Assembly (NCBI GenBank): GCA_900318175.1 | Contig: ONJQ01000025.1 | Coordinates: 1-37,124, forward strand | Length of the DNA: 37,124 bases | From: an uncultured Bacteroidales bacterium | Lineage (GTDB): Bacteria > Bacteroidota > Bacteroidia > Bacteroidales > P3 | Direction of reading: 5' to 3' | Part shown: piece after piece, positions 10,801 to 18,350 of the stretch | Position numbering within the stretch: position 1 is the stretch's first letter | Layout: every line of letters starts with the position of its first letter | Notes under the pieces: generated by a model | Seen by the model: only the letters and a program-made list of their open reading frames with translations | What the model was told of the DNA's origin: nothing | Database searches by the model: none | Translations under genes and position numbers: made by a program

Positions 10801-11353
10801 CTTCTCCCACGATAGCGTACTGACCTTCAACATGCCCGAGAACGATGTTGACTACTACGCCCTCTTCGAGGCCAACCCCGTCACTGTCACCGTTTCCATT
10901 ATGGCTAATGACGACAACCTGGGTTACGTCCTCGTCAACGGCAATCGCGTCGACTCCTACCGCGGTGTTGTGGGTGAGACCATCCACCTCGAAGCTGTTG
11001 CCACCGGCAGCCAGTTCTTCGTCTGGACCATCAGCGACCAGGATGATGCCTATATCACCACGCCGACCCTCGAATACACCATTACTGAGAACTCCCGCTT
11101 CATCATTGCTGTCTTCCATAGCTTAGGCATTGATGACGTCGAAGCCAACGGAACCACCATCTTCAGCCAGAACGGCAACATCGTTGTCCGCGGCGCTGAG
11201 CAGCAGACCATCCGCGTCTACGACCTTGTCGGTCGCATGCTGATGCAGACCACCAATGCCGCCGCTGAAGAGACCTTCCGCATGGAGCGCACAGGTGTCT
11301 ACCTGGTGCAGGTTGGCAACAATGCCGCCCGCCGTGTCATTGTCCGCAACTAA
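4832..11353 (+). CDS. Giant modular T9SS-secreted surface protein (FN3, GEVED, jelly-roll, repeat domains)
   Basis: This is a 2173-residue exported protein, probably an adhesin or glycan-binding surface protein. Approximate order by residue: signal peptide 1-22; N-terminal beta domain 23-240; fibronectin III 241-328; cleaved-adhesin/choice-of-anchor-J-like jelly roll 330-510; FN3 512-606; jelly roll 608-795; FN3 796-885; jelly roll 885-1053; GEVED 1054-1213; FN3 1214-1302; GEVED 1303-1462; FN3 1463-1550; jelly roll 1551-1711; five InlB-B/bacterial-repeat-like modules 1712-2098 (HFVQWNDGD and FVEWNDGD motifs); T9SS C-terminal domain 2099-2173 (IRVYDLVGRML, then GVYLVQVGNNAARRVIVRN). The GEVED+FN3 block (nt 7991-8737 and 8738-9481) is a tandem duplication. 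No protease or glycosidase catalytic motif was seen. It has its own promoter and a strong terminator, so it is probably monocistronic. The T9SS signal is clear; the ligand is unknown. Confidence 0.9.
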   Translation: MKAFLRSLTLVAALCVGWAANAQSLADYTYATGVDATKWVTITDSTNLLGTGNADGRASSLQNIGFTFPFGEDVYTQFSVNSDGNLRLGSTVTGTSAYTTPFNTNANSNNPKINFLGCDGYFLDTIHYVYAENTVDANNDSILAVEFCLGTYTSATRSQKYKWQIHMYPSGKIEVIMASTAPNNAPATTNQKGLCVNSQDGWIIDSDNIATHFTSGTTITWPSGSWPAPNTYYTFTRPIITCPRPAAITVSNITTTTATVTFTPSGTETAWVGTITPGIMGMNTITLTDTVANLMMLAPNTEYTVSVRAICGVGDTSSERTATFRTLCSTLTGLDLPYTEDFEAYGTGSANPISPCWTKGTNSSTAYPYPYSTAAINGTRGLYFYSYKPSSPTGNSYYCYAALPELDASLDVSGLTLRFYSKRYSSTTATYRSLIQVGVMTDPTDISTFELVQLVDMTSLPASTIQFNEIDFANYTGTGKYIAFYAPVVDTDGATATNYIYIDDVQLVTTPTCYRPTNVVVSNTSVSSATVSWTPADPSNNNFVVAYNAVSDGLSVMTYDTVIGTTATLTGLSQATFYDVKVKAICSATDHSEWSMPTSFATIMIPTPILTHMPYSEGFESPSTWMLANDNINKWVVGEAINNGGTKSLYISNDGGVSNAYTVSGTQWSYAVKTFSFLSGNVAFSFDWKATGESNYDYLRAFLVPINNNFSGGVSPNGASPYSFRSTNPEGWIPLDGGSKLNLSSSNWLTQMDTVTFDSTSIYNLVFIWANDASGGSQPPVAIDNLSITVVPDNPCVTPTDLTVTDLTDTSVVVSWTPDESSLPFFGVQITDPTQSYFFLTADTFFSISGLTPNTAYSVSVLSFCDTVNAVTSEYTAPVTFTTPNSLCSSIVVDANNPFYETFDTTSATLECWNNESRDGGPSWIVNNHSNSGTFSAYSGDAYFINGRSGNGYGTLYTPVLDLTGSDYATLDFVYINPQWTGDQNVLTVLYRNSDTAAWDTLATYNTDVTTWTPVSLTIPTVSSTLQIAFDAYNAYGYCIAIDSLVVSAPASYCEPNPTSCDGQGITNVSFGNGDEIVNNSQRPTSSPFYGDYHDMVGAVPAGNTVNLNITYATGFTYGTIVWVDWDNSHSFDSNEVVFVGTSPSTNPTVFPAGFIIPSSQPTGVYRMRIAGADSRFDSYTGSIEAAAAADPCFTSTWAVAHDYSLHVLPSASCSDPYNVSVVNVTPTSATITWDADSTQTNFEVRYTVADTVAYTNINVLGTTTTISGLLPETHYNVSVRALCSVTDQSNWSQHATFFTGYCQPNPTSCDNYGISNVTFGTGTEVVNNGQRPTSAPYYGNYYDMVGAVNAGSMLNLNITYATGYTYGTVVWVDWDNSLSFDSDEVVFVGTSTSTNPTVLNAGFVISSTQDTGVYRMRIAGADSYFDSYTGSIEAAANANPCFTSSYAVVHDYSLHVLPQAACAEPYNVTVSGITAHTATVSWTPADSTQTNFRVRYAIDSLSSYYVNVTGTSYTLTGLYDNTAYTVDVKAVCSTTDQSDWSTPATFTTSCDAIAVTAANPYYETFDNNSVTLNCWQNTGEKWFIGTSGAGGHAAYSGNSAFANGTGSGQDTLLSPVFDISGYESAVLSFVYINPNWSGDQNELSVKYRNSADSAWNLLAVYTTNVGNWTPVSLVIPTVSSTTQIAFNFADNWGYCVGIDSLILAPVSTYDITLGVSDVTMGTTIPAPGTYAYNPGDTLTITALAASHRHFVQWNDGDTHAVRTIVVSGNATYTAEFDYDSVTIIFANADTAMGTISPVPGVYIYHVGDTINAQAVANTGYHFANWYISIGTLLDSININPLDSVVPSYMAGIEMTITPNFVANNYTINVYSNDDNLGTTTGTGSYAYNTTATIAAIPAANCLFVEWNDGDTNAVRTILVTGNASYTATFQRIPQHTLTLTAVDGQGTVTGAGTYYEGQSVTISATSNPGYHFYGWGVINSAVLDSSYIVFSHDSVLTFNMPENDVDYYALFEANPVTVTVSIMANDDNLGYVLVNGNRVDSYRGVVGETIHLEAVATGSQFFVWTISDQDDAYITTPTLEYTITENSRFIIAVFHSLGIDDVEANGTTIFSQNGNIVVRGAEQQTIRVYDLVGRMLMQTTNAAAEETFRMERTGVYLVQVGNNAARRVIVRN

Positions 11354-11403
11354 TGAATCAACGCTGTTTTTAAACAACATTCATTTCTTAGTTTTTGGTA
11401 AGC

Positions 11404-11435
11404 AAGGGATGCCCGCACGGGCATCCCTTCTTTTT
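11404..11435 (+). terminator. Intrinsic terminator of the adhesin gene
   Basis: A perfect 12-bp stem pairs AAGGGATGCCCG (11404-11415) with CGGGCATCCCTT (11418-11429) and is followed by CTTTTT. It lies 50 nt after the stop codon and is a textbook rho-independent terminator. Confidence 0.9.
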
Positions 11436-11482
11436 GTACCGCTACGGGGAAAGAAAAAACATGCTATTCAAAAAAAAATAGC

Positions 11483-11490
11483 TATCTTTG
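11483..11490 (+). promoter_or_regulatory. TAnnTTTG promoter box for the symporter operon
   Basis: TATCTTTG at 11483-11490 lies just after the adhesin terminator and 64 nt before the symporter ATG. I did not see a good TTG at -33, so only the -7 element is supported. Confidence 0.6.
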
Positions 11491-11554
11491 CACCCTCGAT
11501 TCCGCATGGTATCGACCGTTTTATTTGTTGCTAACATTCAAATAGTATGACTTT

Positions 11555-13108
11555 ATGGACAAGATTATAACAATGCTCAACGGCTACATATGGAGCTGGC
11601 CACTGGTCGGTTTGTGCCTTGCTGCAGCCCTCTATTTCTCCTTCGGCACGCGCTTTGTGCAGGTGCGCCATCTGCCCGAGATGGTCCGTCTGCTCTTCAA
11701 GAACGACCGTTCTCAACGCGCGGGCATCTCGTCGTTCCAAGCCTTTGCCCTTGCGCTGTCCGGCCGCGTGGGAACGGGCAACATCGTAGGGGTGGCGCTG
11801 GCCATAGGGTTCGGCGGCCCCGGTGCGGTGGTGTGGATGTGGATTATCGCTTTCCTCGGTGCCGGGACGGCATACGCGGAGGCCTGTCTGGCACAGATCT
11901 ACAAGCAGCACCATGGCGACCAGTTGCGCGGTGGCCCGGCTTACTATATCGAGAAAGGTCTCAACGCCACGTGGCTGGCCGTGATCTTTGCCGTGGCCAC
12001 GGTGGTGGCATGCGCCATCTGTCTGCCGCCCGTCCACAGCAACAGCATCGCGATGTCCTTCGCCGCCACATTCGACCTGCAGCCATGGATGGTTGGCGTG
12101 GCTGTTGCGACACTGATCGCACTGGTGGTGATAGGGGGCGTGAAGCGCATTGCCAAGGTGGCCGAGATTGTCACTCCCTTCATGGCCATTGCCTACTTGG
12201 TTATTGCCACGGTGGTGCTGGTTGCCAACGCCCATGCGGTGCCGGGAGCCTTCCGCGCCATGCTTGCCGCCGCGTTTGGCTATCATCAGACCTTGGGCGG
12301 CATTGTGGGTGCCGCAGTGGCGTGGGGCGTGAAAAGGGGCATCTACAGCAATGAGGCCGGGCAGGGCACAGCCCCCATCGTTGCGGCGGCAGCCAAGGTG
12401 GACCACCCCGTGAAGCAAGGTCTTGTGCAGGGCTTCTCCGTCTATGTGGACACGCTGCTTGTCTGCACAGCCACGGCGGTGATGCTGCTGGCCACGGACT
12501 GCTACAATGTTGTCGACCCCGCCACGGGGGGCTATCTGGTGCAGTCCTCCAACTCTGAGCTGGGCCTTCCCGGCGTGGAGTACACCATCGCGGCCCTCAC
12601 CACACTGCTCAAAGGCGGCTGGGGGGGCGTGGTCATCTCCATCACCCTCTTCTTCTTCGCCTTCACCACGGTGATGGCCTATTATTATTACGCCGAAACA
12701 AGCCTCGTCTACCTCTTCTCCAAAGCCCGTGAACACCGTCTCAAGACCCAGGAGAAGTATTTCGGCCAGCAGAACAACGCCATTGCCCGCCACCGCGACC
12801 GCAAGATGTTCGACACCCGCAAAAACGAATCGCGCCTCATCACCATCCTGCGCATCTGCTTCGTGGCTTCCGTCCTCTTCGGCAGCCTGAAGGAGGCTGG
12901 CATCATCTGGAGTCTGGGCGACATGGGGGTTGGCATGATGGCATGGATCAACCTCGTCGCCATCCTGCTTCTCTCGCCCGTTGCTTTCCGCGCCCTCCGC
13001 GACTACGAGCGCCAGAAGAAGAGCGGCCATAATCCCGTTTTCCGACCCAAGAACCTCGGCATCAAGAATGCCGACTATTGGGAGGAGGTCGATTCCACTG
13101 AGCAATGA
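11555..13108 (+). CDS. Alanine/glycine:cation symporter (AGCS family)
   Basis: This is a sodium-coupled amino acid importer of the inner membrane. The 517-aa protein contains about ten hydrophobic segments and the family motifs GRVGTGNIVGVALAI and FGGPGAVVWMW near residues 70-95, GGPAYYIEKGL near residue 130, and KRGIYSNEAGQGTAPI near residue 265. This last motif is the most characteristic AGCS segment. Family substrates are alanine, glycine and sometimes glutamine; which one applies cannot be read from the sequence. A charged segment near residues 385-430 separates the last membrane helices. The start at 11555 follows a TAnnTTTG box by 64 nt. The stop overlaps the next start codon (ATGA at 13105-13108), so it is translationally coupled to a secreted protein of unrelated type. 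Confidence 0.92.
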   Translation: MDKIITMLNGYIWSWPLVGLCLAAALYFSFGTRFVQVRHLPEMVRLLFKNDRSQRAGISSFQAFALALSGRVGTGNIVGVALAIGFGGPGAVVWMWIIAFLGAGTAYAEACLAQIYKQHHGDQLRGGPAYYIEKGLNATWLAVIFAVATVVACAICLPPVHSNSIAMSFAATFDLQPWMVGVAVATLIALVVIGGVKRIAKVAEIVTPFMAIAYLVIATVVLVANAHAVPGAFRAMLAAAFGYHQTLGGIVGAAVAWGVKRGIYSNEAGQGTAPIVAAAAKVDHPVKQGLVQGFSVYVDTLLVCTATAVMLLATDCYNVVDPATGGYLVQSSNSELGLPGVEYTIAALTTLLKGGWGGVVISITLFFFAFTTVMAYYYYAETSLVYLFSKAREHRLKTQEKYFGQQNNAIARHRDRKMFDTRKNESRLITILRICFVASVLFGSLKEAGIIWSLGDMGVGMMAWINLVAILLLSPVAFRALRDYERQKKSGHNPVFRPKNLGIKNADYWEEVDSTEQ

Positions 13109-14604
13109 AGCGCAACCTGCTGCTCATAGCATCCCTTCTGCTTGCCCTCCAAGGGGCAGCCCAACGCGCACCTGTCTCCCTGCTGGACTATGGACTTGCC
13201 ACTGCACTGACCGATACCGCACGCTTCAACCTGTTGCGAAAGGCTCATCTCGACGCCCTTGATGCCGGCACCACGGTCTCCTACAGCGGCATGGACACCC
13301 TTCGGCTGGCCATCCCCACGGGAGCCGAGCCCATCCCCATAGGCCAGCACAACGACTTCGGAAACACGGTGTTCGTAGTCCGCAACAACAGTGCCGACCT
13401 CTTCCTCTTTCAGCTGGCACCTACCATGGAGCCCCTCTCCACCAAGGCCCAATGCGCGGCGCTCTGCACGGCAGTGGACAGCGGTGACTTCCGCGCCTTC
13501 CCCACCCTTGCCAATGGCCGCTGGTTGCTGCAAGTGGTCGACAGCACCCTTTGGGTGGGCCAGCGCATTGGCCACCGCTACGGCCATTACCGCGAAGAGC
13601 TGATGCGGGTGGATGGCGGCCTCAGCCCCGACCGTCCCGCCATGCCCTACGGCTCCACCAACTCGCGACCCTACCTGTTGGGACGGAGCATCGGAGCCGA
13701 CAGCACCTTCCTTTTTGCCAACATCACCCTGCTCCGCGACAGCCTCTCCACCTTCAAGACCTTCCTCCTCAACCTCGAAAGCCAATACTCCGCCACCCTC
13801 AGCCGCATCACCGTAGTCACGCCCCGGTCCGACATGACGGACGACCGCATCCTACGCCTTTATCATTGTGCCTCGCTCACCTTGGACAGCGTCACCCTGC
13901 TTGGCTCCTACTCGCGCACCAACCACAGCGGCTACGGGCTGCTGATGGACAACTGCCGCAACACACGGGTGCTCCACCTCCACGCCCGCTCGCCGTGGGG
14001 CATCTTCGGCACCAACAACATGCACAACACTCTGTTGGCCTACAGCGACTTTGACCGCTTCGACATTCATTGCTATGGGCGCGACGTCACCTTCCGCCAC
14101 TGCTTGCAGACGGACAGCTACAACCAGTTCTCCTCCGTGTTCGGCACCATCGCTTTCGACAGCTGCACATTCTACAATTTCACTCCCGTGCTCATCGAGT
14201 CCTCCTACAACGCCTATCCGCATTTCGTCCTCCTGATGCACGACTGCCATTGGCACCTCACCCGCCAAAACCACACCCTCATCAATGCCGGCCATCATGA
14301 CACCCTCACCCCCTCACGCCCCGAGCTGAAGGCCAAGTGCCTGCCCGACATTTTCATCGACGGGCTTTCGCTCAGCAGCCCGTGGTTGGTCCGTCCGAGG
14401 CTGATACACTACGGCGGCCCCGTCAGCCACCATCCCGTCGGCGGCATCAGCAACGCGGTTATTTTGCGCCTTGCTGGCGCACGCCGCTTGCTGCCACCCA
14501 TCACCCTTTCGGACAAGCGCGTAGCCCTCTCCCACCCCGTCAACCTCCTCGTCACCAACCCCGCGGGCAAACCCCTGATGACAAAAACCCTCACTTCGTT
14601 CTAA
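13105..14604 (+). CDS. Secreted beta-helix-like protein of unknown function
   Basis: I do not recognise a named family. The 499-aa product starts with a clear signal peptide (MKRNLLLIASLLLALQGAAQ), so it is exported. From about residue 200 to 400 it shows short repeating strands with Cys, Asn and aromatic ladders (CASLTLDSVTLLG, CRNTRVLHLHARSPWGIFG, GRDVTFRHCLQTDS, TIAFDSCTFYNFTPVLIESS). This is the look of a right-handed parallel beta-helix, the fold of pectate lyases and related carbohydrate-active or adhesive proteins. No lyase active-site residues could be assigned. The C-terminus lacks a convincing T9SS domain. It overlaps the symporter stop by 4 nt, so the two are coupled; the biological link between an amino acid importer and a secreted beta-helix protein is unclear. 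Confidence 0.75.
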   Translation: MKRNLLLIASLLLALQGAAQRAPVSLLDYGLATALTDTARFNLLRKAHLDALDAGTTVSYSGMDTLRLAIPTGAEPIPIGQHNDFGNTVFVVRNNSADLFLFQLAPTMEPLSTKAQCAALCTAVDSGDFRAFPTLANGRWLLQVVDSTLWVGQRIGHRYGHYREELMRVDGGLSPDRPAMPYGSTNSRPYLLGRSIGADSTFLFANITLLRDSLSTFKTFLLNLESQYSATLSRITVVTPRSDMTDDRILRLYHCASLTLDSVTLLGSYSRTNHSGYGLLMDNCRNTRVLHLHARSPWGIFGTNNMHNTLLAYSDFDRFDIHCYGRDVTFRHCLQTDSYNQFSSVFGTIAFDSCTFYNFTPVLIESSYNAYPHFVLLMHDCHWHLTRQNHTLINAGHHDTLTPSRPELKAKCLPDIFIDGLSLSSPWLVRPRLIHYGGPVSHHPVGGISNAVILRLAGARRLLPPITLSDKRVALSHPVNLLVTNPAGKPLMTKTLTSF

Positions 14605-14862
14605 CTTCGCTCCTTTTTCCTCAGTTCTCTAACATTTGTTCCTCATTTCTTCCTCTCCAATTGGATAAATGATATAAGAGATGTGCGCCAACGGGAAGAG
14701 AACAATCGAACCGACACTGAATCTGGGCTGGGTTGAGCGGCATCGTTGTGTTGCGCTGGGCGGTTGAACCTAAAGGGATAAAAAAGAGAGACGGCAAATA
14801 ATATAACGTACGATTCCGCGTTATAAAAAAAGCCACAGAGGACTGCAACAAAAGAATGTAAG
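14605..14862 (+). other. Intergenic stretch before the glycosyltransferase, nothing assigned
   Basis: No convincing gene, terminator or TAnnTTTG promoter was seen in these 258 nt. A short 6-bp inverted repeat (ATAACG/CGTTAT) close to 14810-14825 is the only structure. Base composition shifts from C-rich to AT-rich along it, which suggests a boundary between two transcription units. Confidence 0.5.
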
Positions 14863-15870
14863 ATGATAATAAGATCCGACAAATTTATAGCCAATCCGAC
14901 GGTAACATGTTCTATTATAGTATATAATCAGAAGAAATGGATTGGCCAGTGTATTGATGGCATGTTGGAACAGGTTTGCGATTTCCCGTTCAACATCGTC
15001 ATCAGCGACGACTGCTCCACGGACGGCACGCAGGAGGTGCTGAAAGACTATCAAGCCCGATACCCAGAGAAAATCAAGCTCGTACTTAACGAGAAGAACG
15101 GGGGTATCGGCGCCAACTGGGCAACGTGCTGCAAAGCGTTAGAGGGCGGAGAATATGTGGCTTTCTGCGATGGGGACGACTTTTGGTCTCTTCCTAATAA
15201 GTTGCAGACGCAATACGACTATATGCGTGCGCACCAGGAGTGTGTGGGCACAACGACGGGCTGCGACACGATGGATGAGAACAATGTGGTTTACAGCGAC
15301 CACACCAAGTATGACGACAATCCCAATCCACGCATCATCACCCAACAGCAGATATGGACCGAATTCTCGAACATCAATATGGGCGGTGTGTTTTTCAAGA
15401 AAAGTATCTTTGACAAACACATGCCGTTCGATGCATTCATTGAATATGGTTTCCCTGTCCAGGATTGGCCGGCGATGCTTATAATGGCTGGGTATGGGGA
15501 GATTCACTTCCTCCCGATCTTTTCTTTCACCTACCGGCTGGGGCATGTCTCGGACGCCCATCCTCAAGACTTCGGGAAGTTGGAGAGGAAGATGCTTCGC
15601 GGGAAAAAAATGTATCAGTACCTTCATTCCCTCTTTCCCACGCTGCCTTATAACGATGCTGAGTACGACAGGTATGCAAACAAGGTGTTGCTGCAATTCT
15701 GCATCAGAAGCGGCAACTATCCTATGGCAAAGAAATACGCCAAATTGTGCGACAAGAAAACGGTCAGGGAGTATTGCTGCTCGACTTATCTCACCTTCCA
15801 GATGTATCGCGGGATGAAGAAGATGTCCAAGTCCATTCGTTCCAAAAAAAGCAAGAAAACAGCATCGTAA
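14863..15870 (+). CDS. Family 2 (GT-A) glycosyltransferase
   Basis: This 335-aa protein transfers a sugar from a nucleotide-sugar donor, probably in synthesis of a surface polysaccharide or glycan. The N-terminal nucleotide-binding half has the GT2 hallmarks: TVTCSIIVYNQKKWIGQCID, then NIVISDDCSTDGTQEVL, and the metal-binding DxD-type motif FCDGDDFW near residue 100. The second half contains an acceptor-side segment (PVQDWPAMLIMAGYG), and the C-terminus is basic (MKKMSKSIRSKKSKKTAS). No transmembrane helix is evident, so a peripheral cytoplasmic location is likely. It stands alone rather than in a glycan cluster, so the acceptor and sugar cannot be predicted. Confidence 0.87.
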   Translation: MIIRSDKFIANPTVTCSIIVYNQKKWIGQCIDGMLEQVCDFPFNIVISDDCSTDGTQEVLKDYQARYPEKIKLVLNEKNGGIGANWATCCKALEGGEYVAFCDGDDFWSLPNKLQTQYDYMRAHQECVGTTTGCDTMDENNVVYSDHTKYDDNPNPRIITQQQIWTEFSNINMGGVFFKKSIFDKHMPFDAFIEYGFPVQDWPAMLIMAGYGEIHFLPIFSFTYRLGHVSDAHPQDFGKLERKMLRGKKMYQYLHSLFPTLPYNDAEYDRYANKVLLQFCIRSGNYPMAKKYAKLCDKKTVREYCCSTYLTFQMYRGMKKMSKSIRSKKSKKTAS

Positions 15871-15972
15871 CCAAATGGTACTGTCATTCAATCCACTTCA
15901 AACTGACTTTATAGGTACTATCGTTGGCGCGACAACCCCATTGCTCCACATTATGCTGGAAGAAAGAAAAAG

Positions 15973-16004
15973 TTGCGACGATTGAAAAATAAATAGTATC
16001 TTTG
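15973..16004 (+). promoter_or_regulatory. Bacteroidota-type promoter for the Arg/Ser-rich secreted protein
   Basis: TATCTTTG at 15997-16004 fits the TAnnTTTG box, and a TTG at 15973-15975 lies 21 nt upstream. The ATG follows 62 nt later at 16066. Confidence 0.7.
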
Positions 16005-16065
16005 CAAAATAAAACACACGCTACCGATACATAATAACAAACGAATAACATAAACACTTACAGCC

Positions 16066-17442
16066 ATGAAAAAACTTGTGTTAATGATGGCCCTGATGTT
16101 GGCCACAATGACTGTCAAAGCAAACAACATCCTCTATTTCACCTACAATCAGGCGGCCCGCACCGTGGCATGCCTCAACGGCCAGGATGAACTGATGATT
16201 TATTGCGGCTATGAGGACGAGCTGCCCACCTACGTGCTTATCAACGAGGTGTGGGCGGAGCAGATCAGCTCCTCGTTCTATGAGATTTGGCTCTACGGCT
16301 ACGACGCCTATACCGGCGAGGAGATTTACATGCCCATCGACTTGGAGTGCATCTACCTGATGCAGCATGGCAAAATCTACAGTGCGGCGCAATACCTGCG
16401 CTTCCGCACCACCCATGCGCGTCCCACTTTCGCCTGGGCCATGCCACCTTACAATCCCTTTGTGCGCGCCCCGCGTCCTACCGTTTATTACTACACCTAC
16501 CACTATGACATCCACCGTCCGGGATGGCACTGGCGCCACTATCCGCACATCCACTATCATCCCTACTATATGCGTAGACCCAATGTGCCCGCTCCCATGC
16601 CGCCTAAACCCTACACGCCCGGCCACGAGTACCCCGGATACCATACTACGGACAACGGCTACCAGTATGACAACCTGCCTCTGGTGGGCCGCGTCACAGC
16701 ACCGCGCTCGGCCACAAACGTGCAGAACAACCCCACTGGGCGCAGCGGAAGCCGCATCACCAGCGACCGCAAGAGCAACACCATCACAACCACCGACCGC
16801 GTGACGGGCAGCCGCACCACAAGCAACGCCCCCAGCCGCACGGAGTCTCTCAGCGGACGCGGCACACGGGATAACGACATCTCCACTCGTGGCAACAATT
16901 CCGCCTCGCGCTCGGAGGGCACCTCCACCCGTAGCGGGAGCACCACAACTCGCGAAAGCGGCACTTCCACCTCGCGCAGTGGGAACGACTCCGGCAAATC
17001 CACTTCACGCACAGGAAGCACCACCTCTCGCAGTGGAAACGACAGCGGAAACTCCTCTTCTCGTACAGGAAGCTCTACCTCCCGCAGCGGAAACGCAACA
17101 GGCAATACTTCATCCCGCGGCAACAGCAATGTAGGCTCCTCCTCATCGCGCAGCGGGGATGCCGTCGAGACCCCGACAACGCGCAGCAGCACCAAAACTT
17201 CGTCGCGCAGCAATGCCACCACCACTCCTCAGGAAGACAAGAAGGTCTCCACTCCCGCCACCCGTACTTCCAGCACCACACAGCGCGGTACGACAACCGC
17301 CACCCGCAGCGGCAGCACAACGGCCACCCCTGCCACCCGCGGCAGCAGCACCACACCCGCCAGTTCTCGTGCCGGCAGCAGCACCACGACACGCGGCAGC
17401 CAGTCCGCATCGCGTGGCACAACAACTGGTGACCGCAACTGA
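16066..17442 (+). CDS. Secreted protein with His/Tyr cluster and long Arg/Ser/Thr/Gly-rich tail
   Basis: The function is unknown. The 458-aa product has a signal peptide (MKKLVLMMALMLATMTVKA), an acidic aromatic N-terminal domain to about residue 135, and a His/Tyr-rich segment at about 141-171 with seven histidines (IHRPGWHWRHYPHIHYHPYY). From about residue 215 to the end it is a low-complexity tail of Ser, Thr, Arg, Gly and Asn with repeats such as SRSGNDSGKSTSRTGS and TTRGSSTTP. The tail is strongly basic and almost free of hydrophobic residues, so it is probably disordered. The His cluster could bind metal; the tail could bind polyanions or be a glycosylation or crosslinking substrate. 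All of these roles are inference. The gene has its own promoter and is followed 35 nt later by the uridine phosphorylase gene. Confidence 0.8.
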   Translation: MKKLVLMMALMLATMTVKANNILYFTYNQAARTVACLNGQDELMIYCGYEDELPTYVLINEVWAEQISSSFYEIWLYGYDAYTGEEIYMPIDLECIYLMQHGKIYSAAQYLRFRTTHARPTFAWAMPPYNPFVRAPRPTVYYYTYHYDIHRPGWHWRHYPHIHYHPYYMRRPNVPAPMPPKPYTPGHEYPGYHTTDNGYQYDNLPLVGRVTAPRSATNVQNNPTGRSGSRITSDRKSNTITTTDRVTGSRTTSNAPSRTESLSGRGTRDNDISTRGNNSASRSEGTSTRSGSTTTRESGTSTSRSGNDSGKSTSRTGSTTSRSGNDSGNSSSRTGSSTSRSGNATGNTSSRGNSNVGSSSSRSGDAVETPTTRSSTKTSSRSNATTTPQEDKKVSTPATRTSSTTQRGTTTATRSGSTTATPATRGSSTTPASSRAGSSTTTRGSQSASRGTTTGDRN

Positions 17443-17477
17443 CCCTTGTCAAACTGCAAAACAAGACGTTAATCAAC

Positions 17478-18350
17478 ATGGCGATAAAAGAAAGTGAACT
17501 GGTATTGGCTCCCAACGGGAGCCTTTACCACATACATCTAACCGGTGAAACACTGGCCGACAACGTATTGCTGGTAGGAGACCCCGGACGGGTAGATATG
17601 TTCAAAAGTATTTTCGAGAGCGTGGAATACGAGTCGTACAACCGAGAATTGCACGCTCTGACGGGGCGCTATCACGGCACGCGGTTCACAGCCCTCTCCA
17701 CTGGCATGGGGTGCGACAACATTGACATCGTGGCCACAGAATTAGACGCAGCGGCCAATTTCGACCTCTCCACCCGCACGCCACTTCCCGATCATCGAGC
17801 CCTCAACTTGGTGCGTATCGGGACCAGCGGGTCTCTTCAACAAGACATAGACTGCGGCAGTCTCGTCGCCGCCCGATATGCCATAGGGCTCGACGGACTG
17901 CTGAACTATTACCAACACGGCTCCGAAGGGTTTGAGCCAGAGATGGAAGAGGCTTTTGCCAAGCATATCGGACTTGACGGACGACTGGCGGCACCATACT
18001 GCGTGAGGGGCAGCGAAAGACTTTTAGAAGCTGTTGCCGACGGCATGCACACGGGAATAACCGTTACCGCTCCCGGCTTCTACGGGCCGCAGGGACGGCA
18101 CATCCGCTTGGCGCCAAGCATTGAGAATCTCAATGAAAAGCTTGCACAATTCAGCTGGAATGGCACACCCGTCACCAACCTTGAAATGGAGACCTCGGCA
18201 ATTTACGGTTTCGCACAAGCCTTGGGCCACCAAGCGCTGACGGTATGCCTGATTATCGCCAACCGTCCTGCCGGAACCTTCCTGAATGATTATCACGCAG
18301 CCATGAAACAGACAATAGCAACAATCATAGAAAGACTTGCAAGACAATGA
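17478..18350 (+). CDS. Uridine phosphorylase-type nucleoside phosphorylase
   Basis: This PNP/UDP-superfamily enzyme cleaves a nucleoside with phosphate to a base and ribose 1-phosphate, in pyrimidine salvage if the uridine assignment is right. The 290-aa protein has the phosphate-binding motif VGDPGR (residues 33-38), the STGMGCDNIDIVATELD block, the RIGTSGSLQ glycine-rich strand, and the ribose-binding NLEMETSAIYGFAQALGH motif near residue 235. It is longer than E. coli Udp (253 aa), as I recall is usual for the Bacteroidota form. Uridine is the most likely substrate, but a purine nucleoside cannot be excluded by eye. Its stop overlaps the start of a small secreted protein (ATGA at 18347-18350). 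Confidence 0.87.
   Translation: MAIKESELVLAPNGSLYHIHLTGETLADNVLLVGDPGRVDMFKSIFESVEYESYNRELHALTGRYHGTRFTALSTGMGCDNIDIVATELDAAANFDLSTRTPLPDHRALNLVRIGTSGSLQQDIDCGSLVAARYAIGLDGLLNYYQHGSEGFEPEMEEAFAKHIGLDGRLAAPYCVRGSERLLEAVADGMHTGITVTAPGFYGPQGRHIRLAPSIENLNEKLAQFSWNGTPVTNLEMETSAIYGFAQALGHQALTVCLIIANRPAGTFLNDYHAAMKQTIATIIERLARQ

Noticed and set aside
11531-13105. A long minus-strand open frame of 524 codons
   Set aside because: It is antisense to the AGCS symporter and has His/Gly-rich composition typical of a shadow frame.
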